Positions 17,743 through 26,113 of a DNA stretch of 64,000 nucleotides are shown here, piece after piece. Within the stretch, counting starts at the first letter, position 1. Every line of letters starts with the position of its first letter. The stretch comes from Paractinoplanes toevensis (GTDB lineage Bacteria > Actinomycetota > Actinomycetes > Mycobacteriales > Micromonosporaceae). The notes below the pieces were generated by a model, which saw nothing but the letters and a program-made list of their open reading frames with translations, searched no databases and was not told where the DNA came from. The translations under genes were made by a program, and so were the position numbers. The stretch lies in the NCBI RefSeq assembly GCF_018332695.1, contig NZ_BOQN01000038.1, positions 124,001-188,000 on the forward strand. The letters are read 5' to 3'.

Positions 17743-18960
17743 GTGGCTACCGAGGCGTTCATCTACGACGCCCTGCGGACGCCCCGGGGACGGGGCAAGC
17801 GAACCGGCTCGCTGTACGGCACCAAGCCGGTCTCGCTGGTCGTGGGACTGATCGACGAACTGCGTAAGCGCCGGCCCGGGCTCGACCCGGCCGAGATCGA
17901 CGACGTCGTGCTCGGGGTCGTCTCCCCGATCGGTGAGCAGGGCGCCGACATCGCAAAGACCGCGGCCCTGGCCGCCGGGCTGCCCGAGACGGTGGCCGGC
18001 GTGCAGCTGAACCGCTTCTGCGGTTCCGGGCTGGAGGCGGTCAACATCGCCGCCCAGAAGGTGCGCTCCGGCTGGGAAGATCTCGTGCTCGCGGGCGGTG
18101 TCGAGTCGATGTCCCGGGTGCCGATGGGATCCGACGGCGGCGCCTGGGCGCTCGACCCGGAGACCAACCTGACCACCGGTTTCGTCCCGCAGGGCATCGG
18201 CGCTGACCTGATCGCCACGATGGACGGTTTCAGCCGGTCGGACGTCGACGCGTGGGCGGTGCGCTCGCAGCAGCGGGCCGCGGCGGCTTGGGCCGGCGGC
18301 TACTTCGCCAACTCGGTGGTGCCGGTCGTCGACCGCAACGGCCTGGTCATCCTCGACCGCGACGAGCACATCCGGGCCGACAGCACGGTCGAGAGCCTCG
18401 GCACGCTGCCCGCGTCGTTTGCCAAGATCGGTGACCAGGGCGGCTTCGACGCCGTGGCGCTGCAGAAATACCACTGGGTCGAGCGCATCGAGCACGTCCA
18501 CCACGCCGGCAACTCGTCCGGCATCGTGGACGGTGCCGCCCTCGTCCTGGTCGGTTCGGCCGACGCCGGCGTGCGTAACGGGCTCACCCCGCGGGCCCGG
18601 ATCCTGTCCACCGCGCTCAGCGGTGCCGACCCGACGATCATGCTGACCGGCCCGGCCCCGGCCTCCCGCAAGGCCCTGACGAAGGCCGGTCTCACCGTCG
18701 ACGACCTCGACCTCGTCGAGATCAACGAGGCGTTCGCGGCGGTGGTGCTGCACTACATCGACGACCTGAAACTCGACCCGGACATCGTCAACGTCAACGG
18801 CGGCGCGATCGCGATGGGCCATCCGCTCGGCGCGACCGGCGCCATGATCCTCGGCATCCTCGTCGACGAGCTGGAACGGCGGGGCGGCCGCTACGGCCTG
18901 GCCACCCTCTGCATCGGCGGCGGGATGGGCATCGCGACTGTGATCGAGAGGCTGTCATGA
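17743..18960 (+). CDS. fadA: Acetyl-CoA C-acyltransferase (thiolase)
   Basis: The 405-residue thiolase has the acylated cysteine in [11 protein letters not shown] (C93), the motif [14 protein letters not shown], the catalytic His in [11 protein letters not shown] and the C-terminal cysteine in [12 protein letters not shown]. It performs the thiolytic last step of beta-oxidation. The start is GTG 17743 behind GGGAGACAGG. Its stop overlaps the fadB start in an ATGA junction (18957-18960), so the two are translationally coupled and form the beta-oxidation complex subunits. Confidence 0.95.
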   Translation: MATEAFIYDALRTPRGRGKRTGSLYGTKPVSLVVGLIDELRKRRPGLDPAEIDDVVLGVVSPIGEQGADIAKTAALAAGLPETVAGVQLNRFCGSGLEAVNIAAQKVRSGWEDLVLAGGVESMSRVPMGSDGGAWALDPETNLTTGFVPQGIGADLIATMDGFSRSDVDAWAVRSQQRAAAAWAGGYFANSVVPVVDRNGLVILDRDEHIRADSTVESLGTLPASFAKIGDQGGFDAVALQKYHWVERIEHVHHAGNSSGIVDGAALVLVGSADAGVRNGLTPRARILSTALSGADPTIMLTGPAPASRKALTKAGLTVDDLDLVEINEAFAAVVLHYIDDLKLDPDIVNVNGGAIAMGHPLGATGAMILGILVDELERRGGRYGLATLCIGGGMGIATVIERLS

Positions 18961-21059
18961 TCAACTACGAACGTGCTGCCGACGGCATCGTCACGCTCAC
19001 CCTCGACGACCCGTCGCGCGGCGCCAACACCATGAACCGGGCGTACGTCGACAGCATGGAAACGACCGTCGCCCGCCTCGAGGCCGAGCGCGACGAGATC
19101 ACCGGCGTGATCATCACGTCGGCGAAGAAATCCTGGTTCGCCGGCGGCGACCTCGACTCGCTCCGGGCCATCGGCCCCTCCGACGGTCAAGCCGCCTTCG
19201 ACCAGGCCAACCGGGTCAAGGGGCAGCTACGCCGCCTCGAGACCCTGGGCCGGCCGGTGGTGGCGGCGCTCAACGGCTCGGCTCTGGGTGGCGGCCTGGA
19301 GCTGGCGCTGGCCTGCCACCACCGGATCGCGCTGGACGATCCGCGCCTCGAGGTGGGCCTGCCGGAGGTCACGCTCGGCCTGCTGCCGGCGGGCGGGGGA
19401 GTGGTCCGGACGGTACGGCTGCTCGGGCTCGCGACCGCGCTGACCAAGGTCCTGCTGCTCGGCACCCGGCACAAGATCGCCGCCGCCCGGTCGTTGGGCT
19501 TGATCGACTCCGTCGCCGCGACCCCCGACGAGCTGATTTCCCGGGCCCGCGCCTGGATTGCCGACAATTCGGACGCTGCCCAGCCGTGGGACAAGCCGGG
19601 CTACAAGATCCCCGGCGGCTCGCCGTCCACTCCGGCCCTGGCCGCGCAACTTCCGGCCTTCCCGGCCAACCTGCGCAAGCAGCTCAAGGGCGCGCCCTAC
19701 CCTGCACCGCGCAACATTCTCTGCGCCGCCGTCGAGGGTGCGCAGGTCGACGTGGACACCGCGTTCGTCATCGAGAGCCGGTACTTCGTCGAACTCGCCA
19801 CCGGCCAGACCGTCAAGAACATGATCAAGGCCTTCTTCTACGACCTCAACGAGGTCAACCGGCGCGACGTCGGGGCCGTCCCGCCGATCACGAAGGTCGC
19901 GGTGCTGGGCGCCGGGATGATGGGCGCGGCCATCGCGTACGTCTGTGCCCGGTCCGGTCTTGATGTTGTGCTGCGCGACGTGACCCTGAAGGGGGCGCAG
20001 CGCGGAAAGGCGTACGCCGAAAAGCTTGTTGCCAAAGGCCGGGGACCGGCCGATCTGCTCGACCGGATCACGCCGACCGCCGAGATCGCCGACCTGGCCG
20101 GCGCCGACCTGGTGATCGAGGCCGTCTTCGAGGACGTCGGCCTCAAGCACAAGGTCTTCGCCGAGATCGAGGGCGTGGTGGCGCCGAACGCGCTGCTCTG
20201 CTCCAACACCTCCACCCTGCCGATCACCCTGCTGGCCGAGGGCGTCAACCGGCAGGCCGACTTCATCGGCCTGCACTTCTTCTCGCCGGTCGACAAGATG
20301 CCGCTGGTCGAGGTGATCCCCGGCGAGAAGACCAGCGACGAGACCCGGCGCCGCGCCCTCGACGTGGTGCAGCGCCTGCGCAAGACCCCGATCGTGGTCA
20401 ACGACAGCCGCGGCTTCTTCACCAGCCGGGTGATCGGCACCTTCACCAACGAGGGCATCGCGATGCTCGGCGAGGGCGTGCCGCCGGCCAGCATCGAACA
20501 GGCCAGCAGCCAGGCCGGTTACCCCGCCCCGGTGCTCGCCCTGATGGACGAACTGACCCTCACCCTGCCGCGCAGGATCCGCGAGGAGACCCGCGCGGCG
20601 GCCGGCGACGCCTGGGTGCCGCATCCGGCGGATGCGGTCGTCGACCGCATGATCGACGACTTCGGCCGGCCGGGCCGCTCGTCCGGCGCCGGCTTCTACG
20701 AGTACGCCGAGGGAAAGCGCGTACGCCTCTGGCCCGGCCTGTCGGCGTTCGCCCGCCCCGACGTCGAGGTGCCGTTCGAGGACCTCAAGGAGCGGTTGCT
20801 CTTCATCGAGGCGATCGAGAGCGTGAAATGCCTGGACGAGGGCGTGCTCACCTCGGTGGCCGAGGCCAACATCGGCTCGATCCTCGGCATCGGTTACCCG
20901 GGCTGGACCGGCGGCGTGCTGCAGTACATCAACGGTTACCCGGGCGGCCTGCCGGCCTTCGTGTCCCGCGCCCGCGAACTGGCCGCCCGCTACGGCGACC
21001 GCTTCACCCCGCCGCCGCTGCTGCTCCGCAAGGCCGACGAGGGAACGCAGTTCATCTGA
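18957..21059 (+). CDS. fadB: Multifunctional enoyl-CoA hydratase / 3-hydroxyacyl-CoA dehydrogenase
   Basis: The 700-residue fusion starts with a crotonase domain ([17 protein letters not shown], oxyanion-hole [18 protein letters not shown]). From about residue 315 a Rossmann domain follows ([20 protein letters not shown]), then [20 protein letters not shown] and [14 protein letters not shown], and two C-terminal 3HCDH domains ([31 protein letters not shown]). It hydrates enoyl-CoA and oxidises the 3-hydroxyacyl-CoA with NAD. Coupling to fadA makes a complete alpha2-beta2 type pair. A long hairpin follows the stop. Confidence 0.95.
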   Translation: MINYERAADGIVTLTLDDPSRGANTMNRAYVDSMETTVARLEAERDEITGVIITSAKKSWFAGGDLDSLRAIGPSDGQAAFDQANRVKGQLRRLETLGRPVVAALNGSALGGGLELALACHHRIALDDPRLEVGLPEVTLGLLPAGGGVVRTVRLLGLATALTKVLLLGTRHKIAAARSLGLIDSVAATPDELISRARAWIADNSDAAQPWDKPGYKIPGGSPSTPALAAQLPAFPANLRKQLKGAPYPAPRNILCAAVEGAQVDVDTAFVIESRYFVELATGQTVKNMIKAFFYDLNEVNRRDVGAVPPITKVAVLGAGMMGAAIAYVCARSGLDVVLRDVTLKGAQRGKAYAEKLVAKGRGPADLLDRITPTAEIADLAGADLVIEAVFEDVGLKHKVFAEIEGVVAPNALLCSNTSTLPITLLAEGVNRQADFIGLHFFSPVDKMPLVEVIPGEKTSDETRRRALDVVQRLRKTPIVVNDSRGFFTSRVIGTFTNEGIAMLGEGVPPASIEQASSQAGYPAPVLALMDELTLTLPRRIREETRAAAGDAWVPHPADAVVDRMIDDFGRPGRSSGAGFYEYAEGKRVRLWPGLSAFARPDVEVPFEDLKERLLFIEAIESVKCLDEGVLTSVAEANIGSILGIGYPGWTGGVLQYINGYPGGLPAFVSRARELAARYGDRFTPPPLLLRKADEGTQFI

Positions 21060-21067
21060 TCCGGTCT

Positions 21068-21100
21068 ATGCTCCCTCCGCGGATCACGCGGGGGGAGCAT
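21068..21100 (+). terminator. 14-bp hairpin after fadB, covering the next ribosome site
   Basis: Bases 21068-21081 pair with 21087-21100 over 14 positions (one G-U) around a GATCA loop. The 3' arm holds the GGGGGGAG that would be the ribosome binding site of the gene starting at 21106. It may end fadAB transcription, although there is no T-run, and it may also block translation of the next gene. Confidence 0.6.
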
Positions 21101-21105
21101 TGTCC

Positions 21106-21753
21106 ATGTGGGACTGGGACACTGAGCAGCCGGCCAGGAAAGCGGCGGCGCAGCGGTCGACCGGCCGGTGGATCGGCGGCGGTGTCGGTGCCGTGGTCGT
21201 CGGCGCGCTCCTGATCCGCCTCGTCGTCCACCTGATCGCGCAGGACGGCGGCGCGGCCGATCGGCAGCAGCCGTTCACGCTCCGCGGCTCCGCGGCGGCG
21301 CGACCGTCGGCCGGCATCGACGACGACCAGGTCCGGTCGGCCGCGGAGATCCTGCTCGGCGGCGGCCTGCGGCCGCTGAGCCCCAACGCGCTGAACCTCG
21401 GACCGGCCGAGACGCTCGCCCTCGGCAACCGCGACAACGAGGTGCGGCTGACTCCCGGCGCGGTCGGGGTGCGCACCGACCGCTGCGCCGACGGGCCGCT
21501 GCTGACCGTCGCGATGACGGTGACCACCGTCCGGGGAACCGTGCCGTGGGACCCGTCCGCCCTGCGGGTGCTCGGCACCGGCGGGCAGGAAACGCAACTC
21601 CTCCCGCAGTGCGTACACGGGCTGGAGCCGCAGGCCGCGGTCGACGCCGGCCACCCGCTCGCCGGCGAGCTCGTGTTCCCGGCCTCGTCGCCGACCTGGC
21701 TGGCCTACGCTCCGGGCGGTGGCGCACCGCAGGCCCGATGGCGCCTGGCCTGA
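21106..21753 (+). CDS. Single-pass membrane protein of unknown function
   Basis: The 215-residue protein has a charged N-terminus (MWDWDTEQPARKAAAQ), one membrane helix (GGVGAVVVGALLIRLVVHLI, residues 26-45) and an exported C-terminal domain of about 160 residues. Two cysteines (DRCADG; QCVHGLE) may form a disulphide outside the cell. The family is not recognised. Its ribosome site lies in the 3' arm of the hairpin 21068-21100. The DUF402 gene follows 5 bp later and is likely cotranscribed. Confidence 0.7.
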   Translation: MWDWDTEQPARKAAAQRSTGRWIGGGVGAVVVGALLIRLVVHLIAQDGGAADRQQPFTLRGSAAARPSAGIDDDQVRSAAEILLGGGLRPLSPNALNLGPAETLALGNRDNEVRLTPGAVGVRTDRCADGPLLTVAMTVTTVRGTVPWDPSALRVLGTGGQETQLLPQCVHGLEPQAAVDAGHPLAGELVFPASSPTWLAYAPGGGAPQARWRLA

Positions 21754-21758
21754 CCGGG

Positions 21759-22262
21759 ATGGCTCGACTGTGGAAGATCAAGCGGCCCGGCGGCGTCTAC
21801 TGGTTCGATCTCCGGCCGGTCGCCGAGGACGGTGCCGGCGTCTGGCTGTCGGGTCCGGTCGGTTCGCCGTGGGAAGCGCCGCACGACCGGGGCACCCTGC
21901 CGGTGCCCGTTCTGGTGTGGCTGGTGCCGGGCCGTCCGTGGGCGGCGTGGTGGGTCGACGAACCGGCCGACCCGCGGGTCGAGATCGACGTCTGCCTGCC
22001 GCCCGAGGCCGCCGAGGACGGCTGGCAGTATGTCGATCTGGAACTGGACCCGGTGCTCCACGAGTCGGACGGGCGCGTCGAGATCGAGGACTGGGACGAG
22101 TACGACCAGTCGTGCCGCGAGGGCTGGATGAGCCCCGAGGACGCCGCGCTCGCCCGGGACACCGCGGAGAGCTGTGCCGAGGTGCTCCGGCGGGGAACCG
22201 AGCCGTGGCTGCGGCGCGGATGGCAGCTGCTGCGTCCTACTCGTCCGGGTCCCAGTCGATGA
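21759..22262 (+). CDS. DUF402 family protein
   Basis: From ATG 21759 the 167-residue protein shows the DUF402 pattern: PWAAWWVDEPADPRVEIDVC near the middle, then YVDLELDPVL and DWDEYDQSCREGWMSPED, with a C-terminal helix. Family members act as nucleoside diphosphate hydrolases or RNA-linked proteins in some bacteria; no role is known here. It lies 5 bp after the membrane protein gene. Its 3' end overlaps the convergent gene at 22237 by 26 bp. Confidence 0.8.
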   Translation: MARLWKIKRPGGVYWFDLRPVAEDGAGVWLSGPVGSPWEAPHDRGTLPVPVLVWLVPGRPWAAWWVDEPADPRVEIDVCLPPEAAEDGWQYVDLELDPVLHESDGRVEIEDWDEYDQSCREGWMSPEDAALARDTAESCAEVLRRGTEPWLRRGWQLLRPTRPGPSR

Positions 22263-22983
22263 GCTGTTCGAAGATGTGGGTGTCGCCCGTCGTCTCCAGG
22301 GAGTCCACCGGGATCCGGAGGTACAGGACCAGAACCAGGTCACTGGCCGTGCCCCGGATCGACGCGTCGGCCGGGCTCGGGTCCGGGCTCGCCACCCGAA
22401 CGCCGTCGGCGGTCAGCCACAGGCGCCACGAGCGGCCCTCGGTGGCGTGATAGTCGAGGACGGCGGGCTTGTGCGGCCAGACGTACGGCCCCGCGCAGCA
22501 GGTGGCCAGGAACTCGTCGACGCCGTCCAGGGCCACCTCGGTCGGTAGCGGCTGCGGGGCGCCCGCGGCGATCTGGGCGTCGTAGGTGTGCACCGCGACC
22601 TCCTGCAGCCGGTGCCGGGCGACGGCACCGCTGGTCGACGGCGACTGCGACCCCTCCCACCACGTCCAGCAGCCGCGGTCCGGGCCGCTCTCGCGCAGGG
22701 TGCCGAGGAGTGCCTCCGCCGACTCGGCCGACCAGGCGAGCAGGTCCTCCGGTGCGACCGGGGAACTTTCGACGACGGCCTTGGCCGAGGCCGGACCGGC
22801 GGCGACGGTCGCGGCCCAGGTGCGCTGCCCCTCACCCAGGTGCCGCACCAGATCCAGCAGCGTCCACCCGGGGCAGGTCGGCACCGGCACGTCGAGGCCG
22901 GGAGCATCGGCGACCGCCGCGCGGAAAGCGGCGGACCGCTCGTCGATCAGCCGCAGCAGATCGGGGAACTCCAGAGTTGTCAC
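22237..22983 (-). CDS. Maleylpyruvate isomerase family mycothiol-dependent protein
   Basis: The 248-residue protein has the DinB-like helical N-domain of this family (VPVPTCPGWTLLDLVRHLGE, with the metal-binding HLGE His) and the later metal ligand His in VARHRLQEVAVHTYD. A C-terminal MDMPI domain follows (GRSWRLWLTADGVRV; IRGTASDLVLVLYLRIP). Relatives use mycothiol, the actinobacterial thiol, in isomerase or transfer reactions. The reaction of this copy is unknown. It stands alone between a DUF402 gene and an epoxide hydrolase gene that read towards or with it. Confidence 0.88.
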   Translation of the reverse strand: MTTLEFPDLLRLIDERSAAFRAAVADAPGLDVPVPTCPGWTLLDLVRHLGEGQRTWAATVAAGPASAKAVVESSPVAPEDLLAWSAESAEALLGTLRESGPDRGCWTWWEGSQSPSTSGAVARHRLQEVAVHTYDAQIAAGAPQPLPTEVALDGVDEFLATCCAGPYVWPHKPAVLDYHATEGRSWRLWLTADGVRVASPDPSPADASIRGTASDLVLVLYLRIPVDSLETTGDTHIFEQLIDWDPDE

Positions 22984-23022
22984 CCCGGGTGTTTACCATC
23001 GGGGTCCGGCCGGCGGAAACGA

Positions 23023-24150
23023 TTATCGGTACGGGCGGAAGAATTCGCGCAGCTCCTCGACGTACGCAAATGGTTGCTCGAAGGGCGCGAAGTGCCCGCC
23101 GCCGGGATGTTCCGTCACCCGGACGGTGTTGGCCATGCGGTCCAGCCACGCCCGGGGTGGACGCACCAGGTCGGCCGGGTACAGCGAGAAGCCGGACGGC
23201 ACCTCGACCCGGCGGGCATGCTGGGCCGGCGGGATGGCGCCGTTCACCCGGTACATCCGCATCGCCGAGCCGATCGTGCCGGTCAGCCAGTAGATGGTGA
23301 CGTTGGTGAGGATCTCGTCGCGGGTGAAGGCGTCGCGGTCGCTCCACGCGCGCATCTTCTCGACGATCCAGGCGAGCAGCCCGGCCGGCGAGTCGTTCAG
23401 GCCGACCGCGGCGGTCTGCGGCTTGGTGCGGTGCATGGCGGCGTAGGCGCCCTCCTCCGTGCCCCAGCGGGCAGCGCGGTCGAGGAAGTCGCGCTCCTCC
23501 GGGGCGAGGTCGGCCCGGTCGCCGAAGTAGACCGGGAGGCCGGCGTCCATCCGGTGTACGGCCACCACCCGGTCGGGGTGGTCGAGGGCGAGATAACGGC
23601 TCACCCCGCTGCCGATGTCCCCGCCGGCCGCGGCGAACCGCTGGTAGCCGAGCTCGCTCATCAGCTCGGCCCACAGTCCGGCGACCGCGATCGAGTCCGG
23701 CGGAGTGCCGGTGGGCCGGTCGGAGTAGCCGTAGCCGGGCATGTCCGGCACGACCACGTCGAACGCGTCCGCCGGGTCACCGCCGTGCGCACCGGGATCG
23801 GTCAGCAAACCGATGACCTTGGTGTACCGCCAGAACGAGTCGGGCCAGCCGTGACTCAGGACCAGCGGCAACGCGGCGCCCACCGGCGCGGCGGCCCGGG
23901 CGTGCACGAAGTGGACTCCGCCTGCGCCGACCGTGGTCCGGAACCGGGGCAGGCGGTTGAGCGCCGCCTCCTGAGCCGGCCAGTCGAAGCCGTCGGCCCA
24001 GTAGGCGGCCAGCTCCCGCAGGTAGTCCACGTCGGCACCCTGCGACCACCCGGCATCCGCGGGTGCGTCCGGCCACCGGGTGGCCCGCAGCCGCGCGCGA
24101 AGATCCTCAAGAACAGCGGGCTCGGTGCTGGTGCTGAACGGCTCGGCCAC
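23023..24150 (-). CDS. Epoxide hydrolase (EHN plus alpha/beta hydrolase)
   Basis: The 375-residue protein begins with the epoxide hydrolase N-terminal segment (LRARLRATRWPDAP; DVDYLRELAAYW). It then has the hydrolase fold with the oxyanion loop LSHGWPDSFWRYTKV, the nucleophile Asp in AAAGGDIGSGVSRYLA and the catalytic His in EHPGGGHFAPFEQP. It would open an epoxide to a diol in the cytoplasm. It has no signal peptide and is not clearly part of an operon; the small antitoxin-like gene lies 42 bp upstream on the same strand. Confidence 0.93.
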   Translation of the reverse strand: MAEPFSTSTEPAVLEDLRARLRATRWPDAPADAGWSQGADVDYLRELAAYWADGFDWPAQEAALNRLPRFRTTVGAGGVHFVHARAAAPVGAALPLVLSHGWPDSFWRYTKVIGLLTDPGAHGGDPADAFDVVVPDMPGYGYSDRPTGTPPDSIAVAGLWAELMSELGYQRFAAAGGDIGSGVSRYLALDHPDRVVAVHRMDAGLPVYFGDRADLAPEERDFLDRAARWGTEEGAYAAMHRTKPQTAAVGLNDSPAGLLAWIVEKMRAWSDRDAFTRDEILTNVTIYWLTGTIGSAMRMYRVNGAIPPAQHARRVEVPSGFSLYPADLVRPPRAWLDRMANTVRVTEHPGGGHFAPFEQPFAYVEELREFFRPYR

Positions 24151-24192
24151 GATCGAAACGGTACGGGATGGGTCGCGCTCGTTCCGGCCTAC

Positions 24193-24381
24193 TCAAAACT
24201 GCCGGCGGTCCGGCAGATCCAGGTCTATACCGCCGAGTTGTGCGAACCGCTCGAGAAGTGCCCGGAACAGGTCGGTCTGTGGGCTGTCGGCACCCTCCGC
24301 GGAGCGGCCGCTCCGGGCGATGTGAACGATCAGTCTCGCGCTCACCGAGTCATCAAGATCTCTGATGCCGAAGTTCGCCAT
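24193..24381 (-). CDS. FitA/VapB-like antitoxin, orphan and atypical
   Basis: The 62-residue product starts MANFGIRDLDDSVSARL, the ribbon-helix-helix start of FitA-type antitoxins. It keeps the GRSAE element and ends FAQLGGIDLDLPDR, a usual C-terminal tail. The middle, where family members carry a glutamate-arginine-rich E-x-R-x-I-L segment, reads GADSPQTDLFRALLERF instead. No PIN-domain (VapC) toxin follows; the next gene on the strand is epoxide hydrolase. It may be a remnant antitoxin or a solitary regulator. The start is chosen by homology; an upstream in-frame start exists at 24405. Confidence 0.5.
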   Translation of the reverse strand: MANFGIRDLDDSVSARLIVHIARSGRSAEGADSPQTDLFRALLERFAQLGGIDLDLPDRRQF

Positions 24382-24562
24382 GCCGGCAACGCTAGCCGTA
24401 TCCACTGGGCGTCAGCTTTCGGGATGAAGTCACGGCGCCGGGGCCGGCGGGGGACGAAGCCGTGGGTGTCGCGCACGCACCCACTCAGCTCGGCGCCATT
24501 GCGGATCGTGTGGACTTGCGGCTCTGTCCGCACGGTGAGTCCACAAGGTCGGGTGCGGGCCC

Positions 24563-24604
24563 GCCCGCAGCGGGCGTGCGGAGGGTGAGTTCCGCTCAGC
24601 GGAA
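24563..24604. terminator. Two short perfect hairpins downstream of the purine permease
   Basis: GCCCGC-A-GCGGGC (24563-24575) and TTCCGCT-C-AGCGGAA (24590-24604) are perfect inverted repeats with one-base centres. They lie 58-99 bases past the stop of the permease at 24662. No T-run follows. They may form part of its transcription end, or the second may be a protein site. The rest of the gap 24382-24661 holds nothing else I can name. Confidence 0.3.
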
Positions 24605-24661
24605 ACCGTGGGGCAGGGGACTGGTCCTACGGCGTACCGGAAAAGGAGCGCACGGGAACGG

Positions 24662-26032
24662 TCAGGGTGAGGTGGCGGGGAGGCCGTCGGGGGTGGCGGC
24701 CTGGTCCGGTGGGGCCTTGCCCGGGTCGCGCGGGGTCCAGACGTTGAAGAGCAGGTTCAGCAGGAAGACGATGATTACCGTGGTGGTGATGGAGCTGCCC
24801 AGGATGATCTGCAGTTCGTCGGGCATGCGGTCGTAGAACGCCGGGGCCACCACCGGGACCATACCGGCGCCCAGCGAGATGGCGACGATCAGCAGGTTGT
24901 GGTTGCCGTCGAAGTCGACCTTGCGCAGGCTGCGGATGCCGACCGCGGTGACCGTGGCGAACATGACCAGGGCCGCGCCGCCGATCACCGGGCCGGGGAT
25001 GGCGGCGATGATCGCGCCCAGTTTGGGGATCAGGCCCAGCAGCACCAGGATGATGCCGGCCGCGGTCACCACGAAACGGCTGCGGACCCTGGTCACCTGC
25101 ACGAGGCCGACGTTCTGGGCGAACGCCGTGTCCAGGAACGAGTTGAACGTGCCGGCCAGGATGCCGGACAGGCCGTCGGCGGCCAGGCCGCGGGCGATGT
25201 CGTTCTCGGTGGGCTCGCGGTCGACCAGGGTGCCGACGGCGATCATGTCGGCGGTCGACTCGACGTAGATCACCAGCATCACCACGCACATCGAGATGAT
25301 GGCGGCGGCCTGGAACTTCGGGGCGCCGAAGTAGAACGGGCGGGCCAGGCCGAACCAGCCGGCGTCGCCCACGCCGGCGAAGTCGACCAGGCCCATCAGG
25401 GCGGCAACCATCACCCCGAAGATCAAACCGATGAGTACGGCGAGGGAGACCAGGAAACCCCTGGCGAACCGGTTGATCAGGACGATCAGCAGGATGATGG
25501 CCCCGGCCAGCGCGATGTGCGACAGGTTGCCGTAGCCAGGCGCGTCCGGATCGTTGCCGGCGATCAGGCCGGCGCCCGCGTCGATCAGCGACAGGCCGAT
25601 GATGGTGATCACCGTGCCGGTCACCAGCGGCGGGAACAGGTGGATGATCTTCGCGAACGGCTTGGCGATGAGCAGACCGAAGACGCCGGCGCAGAGGATC
25701 GCACCGTAGACGGCGGGCATGCCGTACTTGGCTCCGATCAGGATCATCGGGTTGAGCGCGGTGAAGGTCGCGCCGGCCACGATCGGCAGCCGGACACCCA
25801 GGATCTTGCCGACCCCGACGCTCTGGATGATCGTGATCACGCCGGCCACGAACAGGTCGGCGTTGACCAGGACGCCGATGGTCCGGGTGTCCAGCCCGAG
25901 CGCGCCGCCGACGATGAGCGGGACGGCGACGCAACCGGCGTACATGACCAGGACGTGCTGGAGTCCCAGGACGGTCAACCGGCCCAGCGGCAGCACCTGG
26001 TCGACGGGATGCTTCTCGGCGGTCGCAGTCAT
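24662..26032 (-). CDS. Nucleobase:cation symporter-2 (xanthine/uric acid permease type)
   Basis: The 456-residue protein has about 14 membrane helices and the NCS2 motif QNVGLVQVTR in TAFAQNVGLVQVTRVRSRF, which matches the purine (xanthine/uric acid) branch pattern Q-N-x-G-x-x-x-x-T-R. Other landmarks are GLQHVLVMYAGCVAVPLIVG at the start and the helix-8 region IYVESTADMIAVG with its key acidic residue. It imports a purine using the proton gradient. It stands alone; no purine catabolism genes are in the window. The upstream 81 bp contain no riboswitch I can identify. Confidence 0.93.
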   Translation of the reverse strand: MTATAEKHPVDQVLPLGRLTVLGLQHVLVMYAGCVAVPLIVGGALGLDTRTIGVLVNADLFVAGVITIIQSVGVGKILGVRLPIVAGATFTALNPMILIGAKYGMPAVYGAILCAGVFGLLIAKPFAKIIHLFPPLVTGTVITIIGLSLIDAGAGLIAGNDPDAPGYGNLSHIALAGAIILLIVLINRFARGFLVSLAVLIGLIFGVMVAALMGLVDFAGVGDAGWFGLARPFYFGAPKFQAAAIISMCVVMLVIYVESTADMIAVGTLVDREPTENDIARGLAADGLSGILAGTFNSFLDTAFAQNVGLVQVTRVRSRFVVTAAGIILVLLGLIPKLGAIIAAIPGPVIGGAALVMFATVTAVGIRSLRKVDFDGNHNLLIVAISLGAGMVPVVAPAFYDRMPDELQIILGSSITTTVIIVFLLNLLFNVWTPRDPGKAPPDQAATPDGLPATSP

Positions 26033-26113
26033 CGGCGGTCCTTTCCCGCGAAGAGGCCTGGAACAACGATTCTCGATGCGTTGCGTTACCGCGGTGTGAC
26101 AGGACGGCGAGAT

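Noticed and set aside
24342..24533. 63-residue minus-strand frame with a natural-looking stretch (FIPKADAQWIRLALPAW)
   Set aside because: The stretch looks slightly protein-like, but no family was recognised, it overlaps the antitoxin start in another frame and has no ribosome site. It was left out for lack of support.
22588..24588. 666-residue plus-strand open frame over the isomerase-like and epoxide hydrolase genes
   Set aside because: It has no family signature, Arg/Gly/His-rich composition, and is antisense to two well-supported genes.
26033..26113. Leader of the purine permease considered as a purine or PRPP riboswitch
   Set aside because: Only 81 bp are available and no aptamer-like conserved blocks or paired stems were seen.
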